From contig CAWFPL010000007.1 in NCBI GenBank assembly GCA_963817785.1, positions 124,001 to 188,000 on the forward strand: a stretch of DNA of 64,000 nucleotides, written 5' to 3'. This stretch comes from JAKALD01 sp963817785 (GTDB lineage: Bacteria > Pseudomonadota > Gammaproteobacteria > Burkholderiales > SG8-39). Shown one piece after another: positions 21,500 through 29,812 of the stretch (the first letter of the stretch is position 1; the number at the start of each line of letters is the position of its first letter). Under the pieces are notes generated by a model. It did no database searches. It was not told the origin of the DNA and saw only the letters and a list, made by a program, of their open reading frames with translations. The translations under genes were made by a program, and so were the position numbers.

Positions 21500-22579
21500 A
21501 TGCTCAACTGGATCGCCACCCGTCCGGACGCCTGGTTCGGCCCGACCTGGGGGCCGGCGGTGTACGTGTTCGTGGCGGCGTTGCTGTTCATCATCGCGAT
21601 CATGATCCCGCTGTTCGTCGCGGTCGCGTACCTCACCCTGTGGGAGCGCAAGCTGATCGGCTGGATGCAGATCCGCATCGGCCCCAACCGCGTCGGTCCG
21701 CTCGGCCTGCTGCAGCCGATCGCCGACGGCCTGAAGCTGCTGTTGAAGGAAGTGATCGTACCGACCAACGCCGACAAGGGGCTGTACATCCTCGCGCCGA
21801 TGCTCGCGATCATGCCGGCGCTCGCGGCCTGGGCGGTGATTCCGTTCGCGCCCCAGGTGGTGCTCGCCAACATCAACGCCGGACTGCTCTACGTGATGGC
21901 GCTTACCTCGGTGGGCGTGTACGGGGTGATCGTGGCCGGCTGGGCGTCGAACTCGAAGTACGCCTTCATCGGCGCGATGCGCTCGGCGGCGCAGATGGTG
22001 TCCTACGAGATCGCCATGGGCTTCGCGCTGGTGGTGGTGCTCATGGTCTCCGGCAGCCTGAACCTGTCGGACATCGTCAACGCGCAGGCGCACGGCCGCT
22101 TCGCCGCGATGGGACTCAATTTCCTGTCCTGGAACTGGCTGCCGCTCGCGCCCATCCTGGTGGTGTATTTCGTCTCCGGCGTGGCCGAGACCAACCGCTC
22201 GCCGTTCGACGTGGTGGAGGGCGAGTCGGAGATCGTCGCCGGCCACATGGTCGAGTATTCGGGCATGACCTTCGCCCTGTTCTTCCTGGCCGAATACATG
22301 AACATGATCCTGATCAGCACGCTGACCGCGGTCATGTTCTTCGGCGGCTGGCAGGCGCCGATCGACGCGCCGCTGCTCCGTCTGGTGCCGCCCTTCGCCT
22401 GGCTGCTGATCAAGGTGTTCTTCATCGTGTCGATGTTCCTGTGGTTCCGCGCGACCTTCCCGCGCTACCGCTACGACCAGGTCATGCGCCTGGGCTGGAA
22501 GATCTTCATCCCGGTGACGCTGGTCTGGCTGGCGGTGGTCGGGATCTGGATGCGCAGTCCGTGGAGCATCTGGAGCTGA
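21500..22579 (+). CDS. nuoH: NADH-quinone oxidoreductase subunit H
   Basis: Membrane subunit at the junction with the peripheral arm, forming much of the quinone chamber. It has 359 residues and about eight helices. Family signatures are YLTLWERKLIGWMQIRIGPN, RVGPLGLLQPIADGLKLLLKE and, near residue 230, GVAETNRSPFDVVEGESEIV. It starts immediately after the nuoG stop. Confidence 0.97.
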   Translation: MLNWIATRPDAWFGPTWGPAVYVFVAALLFIIAIMIPLFVAVAYLTLWERKLIGWMQIRIGPNRVGPLGLLQPIADGLKLLLKEVIVPTNADKGLYILAPMLAIMPALAAWAVIPFAPQVVLANINAGLLYVMALTSVGVYGVIVAGWASNSKYAFIGAMRSAAQMVSYEIAMGFALVVVLMVSGSLNLSDIVNAQAHGRFAAMGLNFLSWNWLPLAPILVVYFVSGVAETNRSPFDVVEGESEIVAGHMVEYSGMTFALFFLAEYMNMILISTLTAVMFFGGWQAPIDAPLLRLVPPFAWLLIKVFFIVSMFLWFRATFPRYRYDQVMRLGWKIFIPVTLVWLAVVGIWMRSPWSIWS

Positions 22580-22580
22580 G

Positions 22581-23069
22581 ATGCGACGGATCGTCGAATT
22601 CTTCAAGTCGTTCCTGCTGCTCGAGCTGCTGCGCGGCATGATGGTCACCGGGCGGCACCTGTTCGCGCGCAAGATCACGGTCCAGTACCCGGAGGAGAGG
22701 ACGCCGCAGAGCCCGCGCTTCCGCGGCCTGCACGCGCTGCGCCGCTACCCGAACGGCGAGGAGCGCTGCATCGCCTGCAAGCTGTGCGAGGCCGTCTGCC
22801 CGGCGCTCGCGATCCACATCGAATCCGAGCAGCGCGCCGACGGCACGCGCCGCACGACGCGCTACGACATCGATCTGATCAAGTGCATCTACTGCGGCTT
22901 TTGCGAGGAATCCTGCCCGGTCGACGCGATCGTCGAGACGCGCATCCTCGAGTTCCACGGCGAGAAGCGCGGCGACCTGTACTACACCAAGCCGATGCTG
23001 CTCGCGGTCGGCGAGCGCTACGAACAACAGATCGCGAAGGACCGCGCCGCGGACGCGATCTACCGATAA
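22581..23069 (+). CDS. nuoI: NADH-quinone oxidoreductase subunit I
   Basis: TYKY-type subunit with two [4Fe-4S] clusters (N6a and N6b) relaying electrons to NuoB. It has 162 residues. The ferredoxin motifs CIACKLCEAVCPALAI and CIYCGFCEESCPVDAI are complete. RYPNGEERCIACK and the C-terminal LYYTKPMLLAVGERYE are typical of the family. A 31-base spacer with a GGGCCCGGGGCCC palindrome separates it from nuoJ. Confidence 0.97.
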   Translation: MRRIVEFFKSFLLLELLRGMMVTGRHLFARKITVQYPEERTPQSPRFRGLHALRRYPNGEERCIACKLCEAVCPALAIHIESEQRADGTRRTTRYDIDLIKCIYCGFCEESCPVDAIVETRILEFHGEKRGDLYYTKPMLLAVGERYEQQIAKDRAADAIYR

Positions 23070-23100
23070 AGGGAGCACGGGCCCGGGGCCCGCGGGAACA

Positions 23101-23700
23101 ATGGTTGTCGAGACGGCGGTGTTCTACTTTTTCGCGGCGGTGCTGCTGCTCGCGGGGCTGCGCGTGATCACCGCGCGCAACCCGGTGCACGCGGCGCTGT
23201 TCCTGGTGCTGTCGTTCTTCACCGCGTCCGCGATCTGGCTGCTGCTGCAGGCGGAGTTCCTCGCCATCGCCCTGGTGCTGGTGTACGTCGGCGCGGTGAT
23301 GGTGCTGTTCCTGTTCGTGGTCATGATGCTCGACATCAACCTCGAGCGCCTGCGCGAGGGCTTCTGGCGCAACCTGCCGCTCGCGCTGGTGGTGGGCGCG
23401 ATCATGGCCGCGGAGATCATCGCGGTGGTCGTGGAGCGTGCCTTCGAGGTTCCCGGCCGGGCCGTGCGGCTGCCGGCCGGGTACAGCAACACCAAGGCGC
23501 TGGGCATGCTGCTGTACACGCACTATGCCTACGCTTTCGAGATCGCCGCGGTGATCCTGCTGGTGGCGATCGTCGCGGCGATCGCCCTGACGCTGCGGCG
23601 GCGCAAGGACACCAAGTACCAGAGCCCGTCGCAGCAGGTGCGCGCGCGGCCCGGCGAGCGGGTGCGGCTGGTGTCGATGCCGGCTGAAAGGGACCGCTAG
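23101..23700 (+). CDS. nuoJ: NADH-quinone oxidoreductase subunit J
   Basis: Membrane subunit with five helices, 199 residues. The pi-bulge helix region carries ALVLVYVGAVMVLFLFVVMM followed by LDIN, the family signature. An Arg-rich cytoplasmic tail (RRRKDTKYQSPSQQVRARPG) is somewhat longer than in E. coli. The gap to nuoK is 11 bases. Confidence 0.95.
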   Translation: MVVETAVFYFFAAVLLLAGLRVITARNPVHAALFLVLSFFTASAIWLLLQAEFLAIALVLVYVGAVMVLFLFVVMMLDINLERLREGFWRNLPLALVVGAIMAAEIIAVVVERAFEVPGRAVRLPAGYSNTKALGMLLYTHYAYAFEIAAVILLVAIVAAIALTLRRRKDTKYQSPSQQVRARPGERVRLVSMPAERDR

Positions 23701-23711
23701 GGGGATCCGGC

Positions 23712-24023
23712 ATGGCACCGCTCAGCCTGACGCACTTCCTGGTTCTCGGCGCGCTGCTGTTCGCGATCAGCGTGGTCGGCATCTTCCTCAACCGGCGCAA
23801 CGTCATCGTCCTGCTGATGGCGATCGAGCTGATGCTGCTCGCGGTCAACCTGAACTTCATCGCCTTTTCGCACTACCTCGGCAACGCGGCCGGGCAGGTG
23901 TTCGTGTTCTTCATCCTCACGGTGGCTGCCGCCGAGTCGGCGATCGGCCTGGCGATCCTGGTGGTGCTGTTCCGCAACCTGAACACGATCGACGTGGAAG
24001 ACCTGGACTCGCTCAAGGGATGA
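23712..24023 (+). CDS. nuoK: NADH-quinone oxidoreductase subunit K
   Basis: Smallest antiporter-like membrane subunit, 103 residues and three helices. The proton-channel glutamates are in LLMAIELMLLAVNLNFIAF and AAAESAIGLAILVVLFR, as in all NuoK. The start MAPLSLTHFLVLGALLFAIS is typical. nuoL follows after 28 bases. Confidence 0.96.
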   Translation: MAPLSLTHFLVLGALLFAISVVGIFLNRRNVIVLLMAIELMLLAVNLNFIAFSHYLGNAAGQVFVFFILTVAAAESAIGLAILVVLFRNLNTIDVEDLDSLKG

Positions 24024-24051
24024 GCGGGTCGCGCGCGAGAGCTGGGACGAC

Positions 24052-26004
24052 ATGATCTCGATGAAAACGCTGTATCTGCTCGTGCCGCTCGCGCCGCTCG
24101 CCGGCGCGCTGGTCGCCGGGCTGTTCGGGCGGGCGGTCGGCCGTGCGGGCGCGCACACGGTGACGATCCTCGCGGTGCTGGTCTCGTTCCTCGCCTCGTG
24201 CACGATCCTCGCCGACGTGCTGCACGGCAACAACTTCAACGGCAGCGTGTACACCTGGGTGACCACCGGCGAGACGCGCCTGGAGATCGGCTTCCTGATC
24301 GACCGCCTGTCGGCGCTGATGATGGTGGTGGTCACCTTCGTGTCGCTGATGGTGCACGTGTACACGATCGGCTACATGGCCGACGACCCGGGCTACCAGC
24401 GCTTCTTCTCGTACATCTCGCTGTTTACCTTCTCGATGCTGATGCTGGTGATGAGCAACAACTTCCTGCAGCTGTTCTTCGGCTGGGAGGCGGTCGGCCT
24501 GGTGTCGTACCTGCTGATCGGATTCTGGTACACCCGGCCGAGCGCGATCTACGCCAACCTGAAGGCGTTCATCGTCAACCGGGTGGGCGACTTCGGCTTC
24601 ATTCTGGGGATCGCGCTGGTCCTGGCGCACTTCGGCACGCTCGACTACGCCGGCGTGTTCGCGCAGGCGCCGGGCCTCGCGCACGCCACCATCGAGCTGC
24701 TGCCCGGCGCGCACTGGCTGCTGCTCACCGTGGTCTGCATCTGCCTGTTCGTCGGCGCGATGGGCAAGAGCGCGCAGTTCCCGCTGCACGTCTGGCTGCC
24801 CGATTCGATGGAGGGCCCGACGCCGATCTCGGCCCTGATCCACGCCGCCACCATGGTGACCGCCGGGATCTTCTTGGTGGCGCGCATGTCGCCGCTTTAC
24901 GAGCTGTCGCAGACCGCGCTCTCGGTGGTGATGGTGATCGGCGCGATCACCGCCTTGTTCATGGCGCTGGTCGCGGTGACGCAGCACGACATCAAGCGCG
25001 TGATCGCCTATTCGACGCTGTCGCAGCTCGGCTACATGACGGTGGCGCTGGGCGCCTCGGCCTACGCGGCCGGCATCTTTCACCTGGTGACCCACGCCTT
25101 CTTCAAGGCGGTCCTGTTCCTCGGCGCCGGCTCGGTGATCATCGCGCTGCACCACGAGCAGGACATGCGCCGCATGGGCGGACTGCGCAAGTACCTGCCG
25201 ATCACCTACGCCACGGTGCTGATCGGCGCGATCGCCAACGCCGGCCTGCCGCCGTTCGCCGGGTTTTTCTCCAAGGACGCGATCCTGGAGGCGGTGCACG
25301 CCTCGCACGTCCCGGGCGCGCAATTCGCCTACCTCGCCCTGCTGCTGGGCGTGTTCCTCGGCGGCCTGTATACCTTCCGGCTGGTGTTCTACGCGTTCCA
25401 CGGCGAGACGCGGGTCGACCCGCACGTGCTCGAGCACCTGCACGAGTCGCCCTGGGTGGTCACGCTGCCGCTGGTCCTGCTGGCGATCCCGTCGATCGCT
25501 GCGGGCTGGTGGATCGGGAGCGTGGTGTACGGCGGCTACTTCGGCTCGGCGATCGAAGTGCTGCCGGTCCACGGCGCGGTCGCCGCGATGGCGGCCGAGT
25601 ACCACGGCCTGTGGAGCTTCATGCTGCACGGCCTGGCGGGACTGCCGTTCTGGTTCGCGCTCGCCGGCGCGGTGCTCGCCTGGTATCTGTACACCGTGCG
25701 CACCGACCTGCCGAAGAAGATCGCGATCGCCTTCGGTCCGCTGTACGCGATCGTCGAGGGCAAGTACGGCTTCGACGAGCTGTACGCGTGGCTGTTCGCC
25801 GGCGGCGTGCGCACGCTCGGCAAGGGGCTGTGGCGCGGCGGCGACCAGACGGTGATCGACGGGGTGCTGGTCAACGGCTCGGCGCGGGTAGTGGGCTGGT
25901 TCGCCACCGTCGTGCGCCTGTTCCAGTCCGGCCTGATCTACCAGTACGCCTTCAGCATGCTGATCGGGGTCGTGCTGCTGGCCTACTGGTTCCTGCGGAG
26001 CTGA
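24052..26004 (+). CDS. nuoL: NADH-quinone oxidoreductase subunit L
   Basis: Distal antiporter-like proton-pumping subunit, 650 residues with the long lateral helix at the C-terminus. Signatures are FGWEAVGLVSYLLIGFWYTR (key Glu), SAQFPLHVWLPDSMEGPTPI (Lys/His channel residues follow), SALIHAATMVTAGIFLVAR and HDIKRVIAYSTLSQLGYM. It starts at ATG 24052; a second ATG lies three codons later. A 60-base spacer with a 10-base direct repeat separates it from nuoM. Confidence 0.97.
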   Translation: MISMKTLYLLVPLAPLAGALVAGLFGRAVGRAGAHTVTILAVLVSFLASCTILADVLHGNNFNGSVYTWVTTGETRLEIGFLIDRLSALMMVVVTFVSLMVHVYTIGYMADDPGYQRFFSYISLFTFSMLMLVMSNNFLQLFFGWEAVGLVSYLLIGFWYTRPSAIYANLKAFIVNRVGDFGFILGIALVLAHFGTLDYAGVFAQAPGLAHATIELLPGAHWLLLTVVCICLFVGAMGKSAQFPLHVWLPDSMEGPTPISALIHAATMVTAGIFLVARMSPLYELSQTALSVVMVIGAITALFMALVAVTQHDIKRVIAYSTLSQLGYMTVALGASAYAAGIFHLVTHAFFKAVLFLGAGSVIIALHHEQDMRRMGGLRKYLPITYATVLIGAIANAGLPPFAGFFSKDAILEAVHASHVPGAQFAYLALLLGVFLGGLYTFRLVFYAFHGETRVDPHVLEHLHESPWVVTLPLVLLAIPSIAAGWWIGSVVYGGYFGSAIEVLPVHGAVAAMAAEYHGLWSFMLHGLAGLPFWFALAGAVLAWYLYTVRTDLPKKIAIAFGPLYAIVEGKYGFDELYAWLFAGGVRTLGKGLWRGGDQTVIDGVLVNGSARVVGWFATVVRLFQSGLIYQYAFSMLIGVVLLAYWFLRS

Positions 26005-26037
26005 AGAACGGCGCAGCGAGCCCGTCGGGAAAAGCAG

Positions 26038-26071
26038 ACCGTGAACCAACACTAAGAACCCACCGTGAACC
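26038..26071 (+). repeat. 10-bp direct repeat covering the nuoM start
   Basis: ACCGTGAACC occurs at 26038-26047 and again at 26062-26071, 24 bases apart and in the same frame. The second copy contains the nuoM GTG start (26065). The first contains a decoy GTG that opens a four-codon frame ending in TAA. Confidence 0.6.
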
Positions 26072-27543
26072 TACCGCTCCTTTCGCTTGCCATCTGGATT
26101 CCGGTCTTCGCCGGGCTGCTGGTGCTCGCCACCGGCGGCGATGCGCGCGCGCCGCTGCAGCGCTGGATCGCGCTGGCCGGCGCGCTCGCCGGATTCCTGG
26201 TCACGATCCCGCTCTACACCCACTTCGACACGCAGACGAGCGCGATGCAGTTCGTCGAGTTCACGCCCTGGTTCGCGCACTTCAACGTCAACTACCACCT
26301 CGGGGTGGACGGCATCAGCCTGCTGTTCGTGCTGCTCAACAGCTTCGTCACGGTGCTGGTGGTGATCGCGGGCTGGAAGGTGATCGACAGCCGGGTGGCC
26401 CAGTACTACGCCGCGTTCCTCATCCTGTCGGGCCTGATGAACGGCGTGTTCGCCGCCCTCGACGCCCTGCTGTTCTACGTCTTCTTCGAGGCCACGCTGA
26501 TCCCGATGTTCATCATCATCGGCGTCTGGGGCGGGCCCAACCGGGTCTACGCGGCGCTCAAGTTCTTCCTCTACACGCTGCTCGGCTCGCTGCTCATGCT
26601 GGTCGCGTTCCTGTACCTGTACGACAAGTCCGGCGGCAGCTTCTCGATCCTCGACTGGTGGCGGCTGCCGCTGCCGCTCGACGCGCAGGTGCTGCTGTTC
26701 TTCGGCTTCCTGCTCGGCTTCGCGGTCAAGGTGCCGATGTGGCCGGTGCACACCTGGCTGCCGGACGCGCACGTCGAGGCGCCGACCGGCGGCTCGGTGG
26801 TGCTGGCGGCGATGATGCTCAAGCTGGGAGCCTACGGCTTCGTGCGCTTCTCGCTGCCGATCCTGCCGGACGCCTCTCGCGCGCTCTCCGGGTTCATGAT
26901 CGCCCTGTCGCTGATCGCGGTGGTCTACATCGGCCTGGTGGCGGTGGTGCAGAGCGACATGAAGAAGCTGATCGCCTACTCGTCGATCTCGCACATGGGG
27001 CTGGTGACGCTGGGCTTCTTCGTCTTCAACGCCTACGGCGTGGAGGGCGGCTTGGTGCAGATGATCTCGCACGGCTTCGTTTCGGCCGCCCTGTTCCTGT
27101 GCGTCGGCGTCATGTACGACCGGCTCCACAGCCGGCAGATCGCCGACTACGGCGGCGTGGTGAACGTCATGCCGAAGTTCGCCGCGCTGATGATGCTGTT
27201 CGCGATGGCCAACTGCGGGCTGCCCGCGACCAGCGGCTTCGTGGGCGAATTCATGGTGGTGCTGGGTGCGATGAAGGCGAACTTCTGGGTTGCCTTCGCC
27301 GCGGCGACGACCCTGATCTGGGGCGCGGCCTACACGCTGTGGCTGTACAAGCGCGTGATCTTCGGCGCGGTCGCCAACGAGCGCGTGGCGGGGATGGCGG
27401 ACCTGAACGGGCGCGAGCTCCTGGTGCTCGGCCTGCTGGCGATCGCGGTGCTGTTCATGGGGATCTACCCCTTGCCCTTCACCGACGTGATGCACGCCTC
27501 GGTCAACGAGCTGCTGCGCCACGTTGCGATTCCAAAGACATGA
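26065..27543 (+). CDS. nuoM: NADH-quinone oxidoreductase subunit M
   Basis: Antiporter-like proton-pumping subunit, 492 residues and about fourteen helices. Signatures are FFEATLIPMFIIIGVWGG (key Glu), KVPMWPVHTWLPDAHVEAPT, GGSVVLAAMMLKLGAYGFVR and QSDMKKLIAYSSISHMGLV. It starts with GTG at 26065 (MNLPLLSLAIW). No good ribosome site precedes it, which fits translational reading from upstream. A perfect hairpin lies in the 73-base spacer to nuoN. Confidence 0.96.
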   Translation: MNLPLLSLAIWIPVFAGLLVLATGGDARAPLQRWIALAGALAGFLVTIPLYTHFDTQTSAMQFVEFTPWFAHFNVNYHLGVDGISLLFVLLNSFVTVLVVIAGWKVIDSRVAQYYAAFLILSGLMNGVFAALDALLFYVFFEATLIPMFIIIGVWGGPNRVYAALKFFLYTLLGSLLMLVAFLYLYDKSGGSFSILDWWRLPLPLDAQVLLFFGFLLGFAVKVPMWPVHTWLPDAHVEAPTGGSVVLAAMMLKLGAYGFVRFSLPILPDASRALSGFMIALSLIAVVYIGLVAVVQSDMKKLIAYSSISHMGLVTLGFFVFNAYGVEGGLVQMISHGFVSAALFLCVGVMYDRLHSRQIADYGGVVNVMPKFAALMMLFAMANCGLPATSGFVGEFMVVLGAMKANFWVAFAAATTLIWGAAYTLWLYKRVIFGAVANERVAGMADLNGRELLVLGLLAIAVLFMGIYPLPFTDVMHASVNELLRHVAIPKT

Positions 27544-27554
27544 GGAACCACGAT

Positions 27555-27589
27555 GCGCTGCGGCGCCGAACCATCCTGCGCCGCAGCGC
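27555..27589 (+). repeat. Perfect 12-bp inverted repeat in the nuoM-nuoN spacer
   Basis: GCGCTGCGGCGC (27555-27566) pairs without mismatch with GCGCCGCAGCGC (27578-27589) around an 11-base loop. It starts 11 bases after the nuoM stop and ends 27 bases before the nuoN ATG. No T-run follows. Confidence 0.75.
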
Positions 27590-27616
27590 GAGACTCTCGG
27601 AAAAGGCGCTGACCCG

Positions 27617-29107
27617 ATGACAGTTTCGGTCCTATCCGCCGGCTTCTCCTCCGCGCTGCCGGAGATTTTCCTGCTGGCGGCAACTTGCGCGTTGATGATT
27701 GCCGATCTGTACGTGAAGAGCGAGCGCCGCACGCCAAGCTATGCGCTGGCGCAGCTGATCCTGCTCGGCTGCGCGGTGCTGACCGCGATGGTCTCGCTGC
27801 TCTCGCTCAAGCACCCGGTGTATGCCTTCGACGGGCTGTTCGTGAACGACCAGATGGCGAACCTGCTCAAGCTGATGGCCTACCTCTCGGTGGCGATGGC
27901 GCTGGCGTACTCGCGCCAATACCTGCTCGACCGCAATCTGTTCAAGGGCGAATTCCTGACGCTGCTGCTGTTCGCGCTGCTCGGCATGATGGTCATGATG
28001 AGCGCCAACAGCTTCATTACGCTGTACTTGGGCCTCGAGCTGCTGTCGCTGTGCCTGTACGCGATGGTGGCGCTCAACCGCGAGTCGGCCGCGTCGACCG
28101 AGGCCGCGATGAAGTACTTCGTGCTGGGGGCGCTCGCCTCCGGGCTGCTGCTGTACGGCATGTCGATGATCTACGGCGCGACCGGGACGCTGACCATTTC
28201 GGAGGTGGCGCAGCACGTGGCCAAGCTGTCGGGGAACGCCGGGGAGCGCACCTTTCTCGTGCTGGGGCTGGTGTTCGTGATGGCCGGCATCGCGTTCAAG
28301 CTCGGACTGGTGCCGTTTCACATGTGGATCCCGGACGTCTACCAGGGTGCGCCGACCGCGGTCACCCTGGTGATCGGCTCGGCGCCGAAGCTGGCCGCGT
28401 TCGCGATGGCGATGCGGCTGCTGGTGAACGGCCTGCTGGTGCTGGCGGTCGATTGGCAGCAGATGCTGGTGATCCTCGCCGTGCTGTCGATGGCGCTCGG
28501 CAACATCGCGGCGATCGCGCAGAGCAATCTCAAGCGCATGCTCGCCTACTCGACTATCGCGCACATGGGCTTCATGCTGCTCGGCTTGCTCTCGGGGGTG
28601 GTCGGCGGCAACTGGCGCAACGCCGCGGACGCCTACGCTGCGGCGATGTACTACACGATCGTCTACGTGCTGATGTCGCTCGGCGCCTTCGGCATGCTGC
28701 TGTTCCTGTCGCGCGCCGGTTTCGAGTGCGAGACGCTCGAGGACATGAAGGGCCTCAACCGCCGCAACCCCTGGTACGCGTTCGTGATGCTGGTACTCAT
28801 GTTCTCGCTGGCCGGGATCCCGCCGACCGCGGGGTTCTACGCCAAGCTGGCGGTGCTCTCGGCGGCGGTGAGCGCGGGGCAGGTCTGGCTGGCGGTGGTG
28901 GCGGTGCTGCTCGCCCTGGTGGGCGCGTTCTACTATCTGCGCATCGTCAAGCTGATGTACTTCGACGAGCCGGCAGACCCGACCCCGGTGACGGGCAACG
29001 ACGAGATGCGCCTGGTGTTGTCGGCGAACGGCCTGGCGCTGCTGGTGCTGGGCATCCTGCCTCAGCCGCTGATGGCGCTGTGCTTCAGCGCCATCAAGAG
29101 CCTGTAG
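27617..29107 (+). CDS. nuoN: NADH-quinone oxidoreductase subunit N
   Basis: Third antiporter-like subunit of complex I, 496 residues and about fourteen helices. Signatures are LGLELLSLCLYAMVALNRES (key Glu), GIAFKLGLVPFHMWIPDVYQ, GAPTAVTLVIGSAPKLAAFA and SNLKRMLAYSTIAHMGFMLL. The ATG at 27617 is used (MTVSVLSAGFSSALPEIFLL); upstream in-frame codons are polar and atypical. It completes the fourteen-gene operon. Its TAG shares a base with the start of the NUDIX gene. Confidence 0.96.
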   Translation: MTVSVLSAGFSSALPEIFLLAATCALMIADLYVKSERRTPSYALAQLILLGCAVLTAMVSLLSLKHPVYAFDGLFVNDQMANLLKLMAYLSVAMALAYSRQYLLDRNLFKGEFLTLLLFALLGMMVMMSANSFITLYLGLELLSLCLYAMVALNRESAASTEAAMKYFVLGALASGLLLYGMSMIYGATGTLTISEVAQHVAKLSGNAGERTFLVLGLVFVMAGIAFKLGLVPFHMWIPDVYQGAPTAVTLVIGSAPKLAAFAMAMRLLVNGLLVLAVDWQQMLVILAVLSMALGNIAAIAQSNLKRMLAYSTIAHMGFMLLGLLSGVVGGNWRNAADAYAAAMYYTIVYVLMSLGAFGMLLFLSRAGFECETLEDMKGLNRRNPWYAFVMLVLMFSLAGIPPTAGFYAKLAVLSAAVSAGQVWLAVVAVLLALVGAFYYLRIVKLMYFDEPADPTPVTGNDEMRLVLSANGLALLVLGILPQPLMALCFSAIKSL

Positions 29108-29688
29108 TGTCCGTGGCGCAAAAAGGCCCGGCCCCGGCGCCGGGCGCGGCCGCCGCAGACCTCACCGAGCGGTTCGTCTCGGGCGAGGAGGTGTTCTCCG
29201 GCAGGCTGCTGCACGTGCACCGCGACGTGGTGCGGCTGCCCGACGGCCAGGAAACGGTGCGCGAGTACGTCCGCCACCCGGGCGCGGTCATGGTGGTGCC
29301 GCTGTTCGACGACGGCCGCGTGCTGCTCGAGCGGCAGTTCCGCTATCCGCACCGGCGCGAGTTCATCGAGCTGCCCGCCGGCAAGCTCGAGCCGGGCGAG
29401 CCGCACCTGGAGACCGCCCGGCGCGAGCTGCTCGAGGAGACCGGCTACGTCGCCGCCGAGTGGCGGCGCCTGGGCACGATCCACCCCTCGATCGGCTACA
29501 CCGACGAGGCGATCGAGCTGTTCCTGGCGCGCGGCCTGGAGCACCGCGGCGCGGCGCTCGACGAGGGCGAGTTCCTCGAGGTGCTGAGCATGCCGCTGGC
29601 CGAGGCGCTCGCCATGGTGCGCGACGGGCGCATCACCGACGCCAAGACGGTCACCGGCCTGCTTTGGGTGGGCAGCTTCCTGAAGTAG
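29107..29688 (+). CDS. nudF: NUDIX hydrolase, ADP-ribose pyrophosphatase type
   Basis: Probably hydrolyses ADP-ribose or related nucleotide sugars to AMP and a sugar phosphate. It has 193 residues from the GTG at 29107, which overlaps the nuoN stop. The complete Nudix box GKLEPGEPHLETARRELLEETGY... fits Gx5Ex7REUxEExGU and is preceded by EFIELPAGKLEPG, typical of the ADP-ribose pyrophosphatase subgroup. Its place directly after nuoN is common in betaproteobacteria and may link it to NAD turnover. Substrate is inferred from subgroup only. Confidence 0.88.
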   Translation: MSVAQKGPAPAPGAAAADLTERFVSGEEVFSGRLLHVHRDVVRLPDGQETVREYVRHPGAVMVVPLFDDGRVLLERQFRYPHRREFIELPAGKLEPGEPHLETARRELLEETGYVAAEWRRLGTIHPSIGYTDEAIELFLARGLEHRGAALDEGEFLEVLSMPLAEALAMVRDGRITDAKTVTGLLWVGSFLK

Positions 29689-29715
29689 CGCTGCGCCCGG
29701 CCGCCCGGCGGCGGT

Positions 29716-29756
29716 TTGACTCAAATCAAGCGGTGGCGCGCGCCGCGCGGTCCAAT
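29716..29756 (+). promoter_or_regulatory. FNR/ANR-type promoter of the hydrogenase operon
   Basis: TTGAC-TCAA-ATCAA (29716-29729) matches the FNR/ANR palindrome TTGAT-N4-ATCAA in 9 of 10 positions. A -10-like TCCAAT (29751-29756) begins 21 bases later, placing the site near -41.5, the class II activator position. The same arrangement occurs before ppsA. The nuoN/nudF end upstream has no clear terminator. Confidence 0.65.
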
Positions 29757-29812
29757 GGCAGGAGGCTGCCGCGCATTCGCGCGGCGCTCGAGGAGGCCAT
29801 CCGGCGAACGCG

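Noticed and set aside
29107..29688. NUDIX gene as a hydrogenase accessory gene
   Set aside because: It overlaps nuoN and is separated from hydB by an independent FNR-type promoter, so it belongs to the nuo side.
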